A stretch of DNA of 64,000 bases from Ceratodon purpureus (lineage: Eukaryota > Streptophyta > Bryopsida > Pseudoditrichales > Ditrichaceae), in assembly GCA_014871385.1 (NCBI GenBank), contig CM026426.1, positions 41,519,779 through 41,583,778 of the forward strand, written 5' to 3'. The notes below the pieces were generated by a model. That model searched no databases, was not told where the DNA came from, and saw nothing but the letters and a program-made list of their open reading frames with translations. Within the stretch, counting starts at the first letter, position 1. The number at the start of each line of letters is the position of its first letter. The position numbers were made by a program, and so were the translations under genes. Positions 59,444 to 64,000 of the stretch are shown one piece after another.

Positions 59444-60594
59444 ACTCTGAGGTTCAAACTCCGATCTATGATTGACACTTGGGAAATAGGTTGAGAAGTG
59501 GATGCATATCTAGCATCTTGGTGAGACCTACTCTGACCCTGGTTGTATGGTATAAAACCCTGCTTGGTTTGCAATCCTTGAGGAGGTTGCTGATTCTGCC
59601 TCTCATTGAGATGGTCATAATACATGCTAGAAGGGTTAAGGTTGTTGTTGTCTTGTATGTTTCTAGCACCACGTTGGTTGTCCATTGCTTGTTGAGCAAA
59701 GTTTCCTTTCAAAGGTGGCATAGGAATGACCTTGTCCTCCCTTCTACATCTAGGAGTAGGATGATTACCACCACAATTATCGCAAATCACTCTATTTTCT
59801 ACCCAACAATCTTGTAGTGGATGGCGTCTACCACAAGAGTTGCAAATAGGCCATCGAGAGCCTTGACCACGATCTCCTTGTTGGTTCCTATGTGGAGGTT
59901 GGTATGAGTTTAGTTGTTGTTGTTGCGGGCGATGAGGACAGAATTGCGAGGAGTGACCAACTTGGCCACATCTTGAACACCAAATGCTCGACTCATGCCT
60001 ACCGGACTCTATCTGAGGAGGAGGAGGATTGGGGTTTTGGTTTATTAGAAGCAAAGCCATCTGATCTGTCATAGCCCTCATTTGCTGATGCAATTGATCT
60101 TGAGAACTTTGGATTTCCTTCTTCATCTCCTTCTTGCAATCCGGTTCATAAGTAATAGCAGGGAGGGCAGCAGGAAGTCTAACACTCAAAGGTTGAGGAT
60201 CTACAGTCAAGGGTGGATGTCCTGGTCCATAAAGCCATGGACCTTGCCCATCTTGCTTATTGCGGGCATAAATAGGAATGAAGGAGGGAATATACTGGCC
60301 CTCTATTCTCCAAATGCGATCATGCTCCTTATCCACTTCATCAACCACCCTTGCCACTCTCTTAGCCTCCTCTAAGGTGTAGGGTCGGGTATTTAGAATC
60401 TTTCTAATAGTAGACTCCTTGGAAAATCCTTGAATGAAGAAATGCTTCAAGGTGTCATCAGCTAGGAAGTTGCCCACATATCTAGCAACCACCAACTCAA
60501 AGCTTCGGATGTAGGAAGCAATGTCCTCATTCTTGCCCTGTCTAAACGAAGCAACTGCAGTTAAAGCAGCACTCTGATCTACTTGTATGACCAT

Positions 60595-60833
60595 ATTCGT
60601 TATTTTGAGACAATTTCAGAACTTTGAGACTTTTTGCCTACAATTTCAGCAATTGTTTTTAGACAATTTGAACTTTTTTTGACTTTCTAATTATAGATTA
60701 TCCTCGACTCAAGGATAATCTTCCCATATATAGTCAAAAAGTTTTTGACAAATATAGAATCAATCAAGAAATCAATGAAAAAGCTATAGTCAAGCATTAA
60801 ATTGAGACTATGAAGAGTCTCAATATAACGAAT
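60595..60833. mobile_element. 239-bp MITE inside gag
   Basis: The ends are inverted repeats: ATTCGTTATTTTGAGAC at the left and AGTCTCAATATAACGAAT at the right. AT dinucleotides flank both sides (60593-60594 and 60834-60835). Internal palindrome GATTATCC...GGATAATC. Excision restores the gag reading frame (RPRNT then MVIQVDQ). Its TIRs differ from the CATTAGGGG family, so it is a separate MITE family. Confidence 0.75.
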
Positions 60834-61107
60834 ATGGTGTTTCGTGGGCGATACTCATTCAAGAAAGCCCCTTGAAGAACATCCCAGGTGGCAAAGGTAT
60901 TGGCATTGTGGTCGCGGTACCACTCATATGCACCATCTTTCAAAGTGGTGGGGAACCAAACTAGATAGTATCGATCGTCGATAATCAGACACGTATTTAG
61001 AAGCTCTATGAATTGTTCCACGTGCATTGAAGGATCCTCATTTCTTGTTCCTCTGAACAAGGGCAAATTGGGGGGAATGGCTGCAGCAACTAAACCCGCT
61101 CGTACTA

Positions 61108-61505
61108 CATTAGGGGAAAAATGGGGTCTCCAACGGGCCTTGTAAGACAGCCAAAAGGTAGGTGAACTACTGCCCGCTGACACCTCTCTGCAAAATCTCA
61201 TTGGTGGATATCCTGCCCGCTGACAACAGAATTTGCCCCGCTGACAACAGAATCCGCTACTGTCCAATGGGGTGACAACACTGTGCACACGCTCGTTAAC
61301 AGTGTCATTACTGCTTGTATTGTCCAATGGGGTGACAGCAAAGGGCAACGCCTTCGCTGCAAGCAATTGGCTGGACCCCCCAAACGCCAATTTGGCAACA
61401 TGCCGGCACCATTGGTGCGAGCAGGTAAAGTGCACGGGCATGGCCAAATTTTGAGGCACGGATTCCGACCAAAGGCGCGTTGGAGACCCCATTTTTCCCC
61501 TAATG
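61108..61505 (+). mobile_element. MITE, copy 2 of the CATTAGGGG family, inside gag
   Basis: 398 bp with ends CATTAGGGGAAAAATGGGG and its inverse CCCCATTTTTCCCCTAATG. The inside matches the subterminal parts of 37790-48724 (GTAAGACAGCC at the left; GCAGGTAAAGTGCACGGGCA at the right) and, reversed, the copy at 1758-2208. Joining the bases outside it restores the gag frame (LPI then VVRAGLVAAA) with no base left over, so no target duplication is visible. Confidence 0.88.
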
Positions 61506-61785
61506 CAATGGGCAAACCCCCTGGTTGAACCAAGTGGTTGATAGGTGGTGGAGGAGGAGGAGGCGGAGGTCCTCCACCGCCTGGAATAGTGCCAGCGGTG
61601 GCCATCGTAGGAGCAAAACTAGAACCAGGGATATGAGAAGGTCCAATACCACCAAGACCTTGGTTGTCACCAAGAGCAGAACTTCTAGGGCTGAGGTATG
61701 GGCTAGAGGCCCCTTGGTTTACCTCAACAAACTCACCCAGACGATTGTCTACACTATCGACACTTTCAAGGGTAAATGTACACTA

Positions 61786-63442
61786 AACTAGTACGATTAT
61801 GTAGTCACAGAGTGCAGTTTCAGAGGTGTTTGCCATTGAAATCTATGTCAATCATATCATAGTAACTTGTAGGGGTTTAGGGTACCATAATATGATAATA
61901 GACGGTATATTGTAACAATTTTAAGAGTTGTTATTAATAGATTTTGTACTAAATGAACGTAGGAAGTACATTTATATACTCTCATATACTTGTCACAGTT
62001 TTGTATTTAAGACAAATATACTTTGTATGGCTAAAAAAATTGTGCAATCCAAGAAGGATTCTTTGATTATATATTGTATATACATTCTTCTTCCACATTT
62101 TATATATAAATATGCGACATAGGGTCTAAATTGTCATATAGGGTAAGAAATGTCTTCTCTATTGTAGAGCCGATAAAATATGGGTAGATTATTTTTTTTT
62201 TGGTTCTTTTGGTTCTGTGCTCTCTAATGTGACCATGATACAGTTGGGCCAGCTATAGCAGTGACTAAATTCCATTCGCATAGCATATATCACAAATTCC
62301 GCTAATAATGCCGCTAGTGACATAAATAGGGTATGATACATACTACGAAGTACTTCAGTGTACTTAGATGCACGGGCAAGGTCCAGCAGTGTTCCACGTG
62401 TCTCGCCTTTTTGAGATCTATTTGGGGTCGGTTGGCTCTCCGTCGTGCACGTACTGGTTTTGGATTCGCTACTCAACCTTTTCGAGGCACGACCTCAAAA
62501 AGTGATTGTCGTATTGATGATGCTTTGTTGTTGCGTACCTGCAGATAGGAAATTCTTTGGAGTGTAATGCAAATCAGCAAGCTTTCCCACATGGTATTGG
62601 ATCTGAAATGCCTTCTTTAGCATCCCTGTTCGGAATTTTGCTATTTGCTACTGCATTCAGCCTTTTCTCGCCGTTCAGACTTCAATTCAACACCCTTTTT
62701 GTGCTAAGATTCCGCTTAGACTATGCGAACGTTCATCAGATGAAAGGAATCCCAACGAAATTTGGTGGTTTAGGGTTTGGGATTACACAACCTCCTTCTT
62801 TCTGTTTGGGTTCTTTTTTGGTTTTCTCTGCCGCCAGTGTTTACGAGGAAGAGTTTTGCGACTCTCGGGAGCATTGAGAAACTGGGAAGCTACTGGGTTT
62901 CTGAAGCGATGCTTTGAGAGTGCATTATGCGCACTGGGGACTGACGAGAGTTTTCGAAGCGTATTTAGAGGATTACCTAATTGTTAGAAGTGCAGTTACG
63001 GGCTTCGAGGCTACGACAGGAAACCCTACTAGAAAGTGCGCATTCGAAGGTAATATTCTCTCTGGCTTGGATTGTATTTCCTCATTGAATTTGCTTAACA
63101 TAACATTTGCTGTGGAAGCTTTGTAGTAAACTAAATGGGGTATTCAAGGAATACAAACTATAACTTACAAAAATTAAACAGACAGAAATGAAAGAGAAGT
63201 TCATATTCCTAGCAGTAGTTGGCGTTCATTTTTTTTTTTGGCGTTTTGTTTAGAGACCGCTACTCCATTCTACATCTAAATTCTAATTGAGAATGTTATA
63301 TGAAAGACGAAAAAAAGATGGAACAGTCTGTTTTCAATTGCTATTATGGACACTCTTTGGTTTACTTTGATATCCATCTGGTTCTGTAGACGTTTTCATC
63401 GTTAACCATCATAAATTTTGTGGGAGCCTTGTAGTGTACCGA
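61786..63442. other. AT-rich DNA, no assigned gene
   Basis: 61.8-62.2 kb is AT-rich with no coding signal. 62.3-63.1 kb is less AT-rich and has open stretches (62557-62877, hydrophobic GILLFATAFSLFSPF), but no recognised domain or splice model. It could be the 5' region of the ORF that follows. Confidence 0.35.
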
Positions 63443-64000
63443 ATGGGAAATTCAAGGAATCAGCAAAGGCGCTGTGGAGTCAGGCGTCCTGGACCAGCGC
63501 AGAGAGCACAAGTTGTACAAGAAGAGCACATACGGCCTGATGTCGTTATTGCCAGAGAACGAGCAGCTGAGCGTCAAAGGCAGTGTCGGGCCAACAAGCG
63601 CTCCTTGGAGGAAGCTTCTAGAAATCTCCCGAGGAGTGACGAGGGAGCACCATCGCATGATCTTTGGAGAAGAGACGCCACGAGAGTATCTAACAGAATT
63701 GTCTAGTTCATCGTGGAGGAGTTCGAAAGGGTGAGACGGGGTCCTGATTTCAGGGTGGCTGTGATTGAGTCAATGCTTCGGAATAACATCCTACTGCCGC
63801 ATTTGCCGCAGTAATACTCTTCCCCCTCGGAAGCAAGAGCTCAGTATTCCTTCATTTAGAGTTACAGGACCGAGTTAGAATCGTTGAAGATTCCAACTTC
63901 AACAGAGAAGTTGGTTAGAAAGACCACGCTACTTGAAGCAGCGGTGTCCAGGGATGTTCCTGGGGACAGAGCTCTATCTAGGGTCCTCGGCACAAAGGCG
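63443..64000 (+). pseudogene. Unidentified ORF start with three nonsense codons, runs off the window
   Basis: From ATG at 63443 (MGNSRNQQRRCGVRRPG) one frame stays protein-like to the window end despite TAG at 63704, TAA at about 63812 and TAG at about 63860. It is Arg/Glu-rich at first (ARERAAERQRQCRANKRSLE), then FIVEEFERVRRGPDFRVAVI and RKTTLLEAAVSRDVPGDRAL. The pattern of nonsense without frameshift matches the decayed transposon genes elsewhere in the window. Family not recognised; possibly the N-terminus of another transposon protein. Confidence 0.3.

Larger units (their letters stand above)
54600..61785 (-). mobile_element. Ty3/gypsy retrotransposon, minus strand, decayed and nested
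   Basis: Order on the minus strand: gag, protease, linker, reverse transcriptase, RNase H, integrase, then the A-rich tract and LTR-like block. Pol order (integrase last) defines Ty3/gypsy. No chromodomain was seen after the integrase. Breaks include stops, at least two frameshifts and two MITE insertions within gag. The 5' end appears truncated near 61785: no LTR resembling 52.6-54.7 kb was found in 61.8-64 kb. Confidence 0.9.
59428..61785 (-). pseudogene. gypsy gag, split by two MITE insertions
   Basis: Pieces in order on the minus strand. 61785-61506 is the N-terminus, with GPSHIPGSSFAPTMATAG and a run of nine prolines. 61107-60836 is the capsid, with NLPLFRGTRNEDPSMHVEQF then DGAYEWYRDHNANTFATWDV. 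60594-59428 carries RQGKNEDIASYIRSFELVVA and three zinc-knuckle-like motifs: CSRCGQVGHSSQFC, CNSCGRRHPLQDC and CDNCGGNHPTPRC. Removing the MITEs at 61108-61505 and 60595-60833 rejoins the pieces in one frame. Gag coats the genomic RNA in virus-like particles. Confidence 0.85.

Noticed and set aside
60797-61605. Two minus-strand ORFs of 231 and 135 codons taken as single genes
   Set aside because: They are chimeras of gag and the MITE at 61108-61505; the MITE part is not coding.
61786-64000. 5' LTR of the minus-strand gypsy element
   Set aside because: None of the 52.6-54.7 kb anchors occur here, so the element is treated as 5'-truncated.

Overview
The window looks like nuclear DNA of a streptophyte plant, most likely a land plant. 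The evidence is a long single-exon GRAS transcription factor (31199-33973), canonical GT-AG introns, a CACTA/En-Spm element with a TNP1-type domain, plant hAT transposases and a Ty3/gypsy element of plant type. The species cannot be named from the sequence. Most of the 64 kb is transposable-element DNA. The GRAS gene is the only confident host gene.

Layout. 1-3634: 3' part of a CACTA element (gene exons, a MITE insertion, subterminal palindromes, terminus ending TTGTAGTG). 3635-8650: degenerate gypsy-type element with a gag relic and a 3' noncoding/LTR-like block, but no pol. 9.5-20 kb: a cluster of minus-strand decayed genes (divergent protein kinase-like gene, hAT transposase, coiled-coil/RING-like gene) among very GC-rich GGGCGCGAGC arrays. 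22420-28919: a complete 6.5-kb hAT element with perfect 8-bp target duplications, 17-bp inverted repeats and an intact three-exon transposase, lying 2.3 kb upstream of the GRAS gene. 37790-48724: a 10.9-kb terminal-inverted-repeat element with a 963-codon DDE-type transposase gene, a decayed coiled-coil/RING-like gene, and a minus-strand gene of unknown family. Two short MITEs elsewhere in the window (1758-2208 and 61108-61505) carry the same ends. 50458-51925: a second, intron-containing copy of that unknown gene family. 52.6-61.8 kb: minus-strand Ty3/gypsy element (gag, protease, RT, RNase H, integrase), broken by stops, frameshifts and two MITE insertions. 61.8-64 kb: AT-rich DNA and the start of an unidentified decayed ORF.

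The most novel item is the 37790-48724 element. Its transposase family I cannot name, it has MITE derivatives in the same window, and it carries accessory genes. Its genes have decayed mostly through TAG and TGA nonsense codons with the reading frame otherwise preserved. That pattern fits C-to-T decay at CAG (CHG) and CGA (CG) sites in methylated plant repeats.
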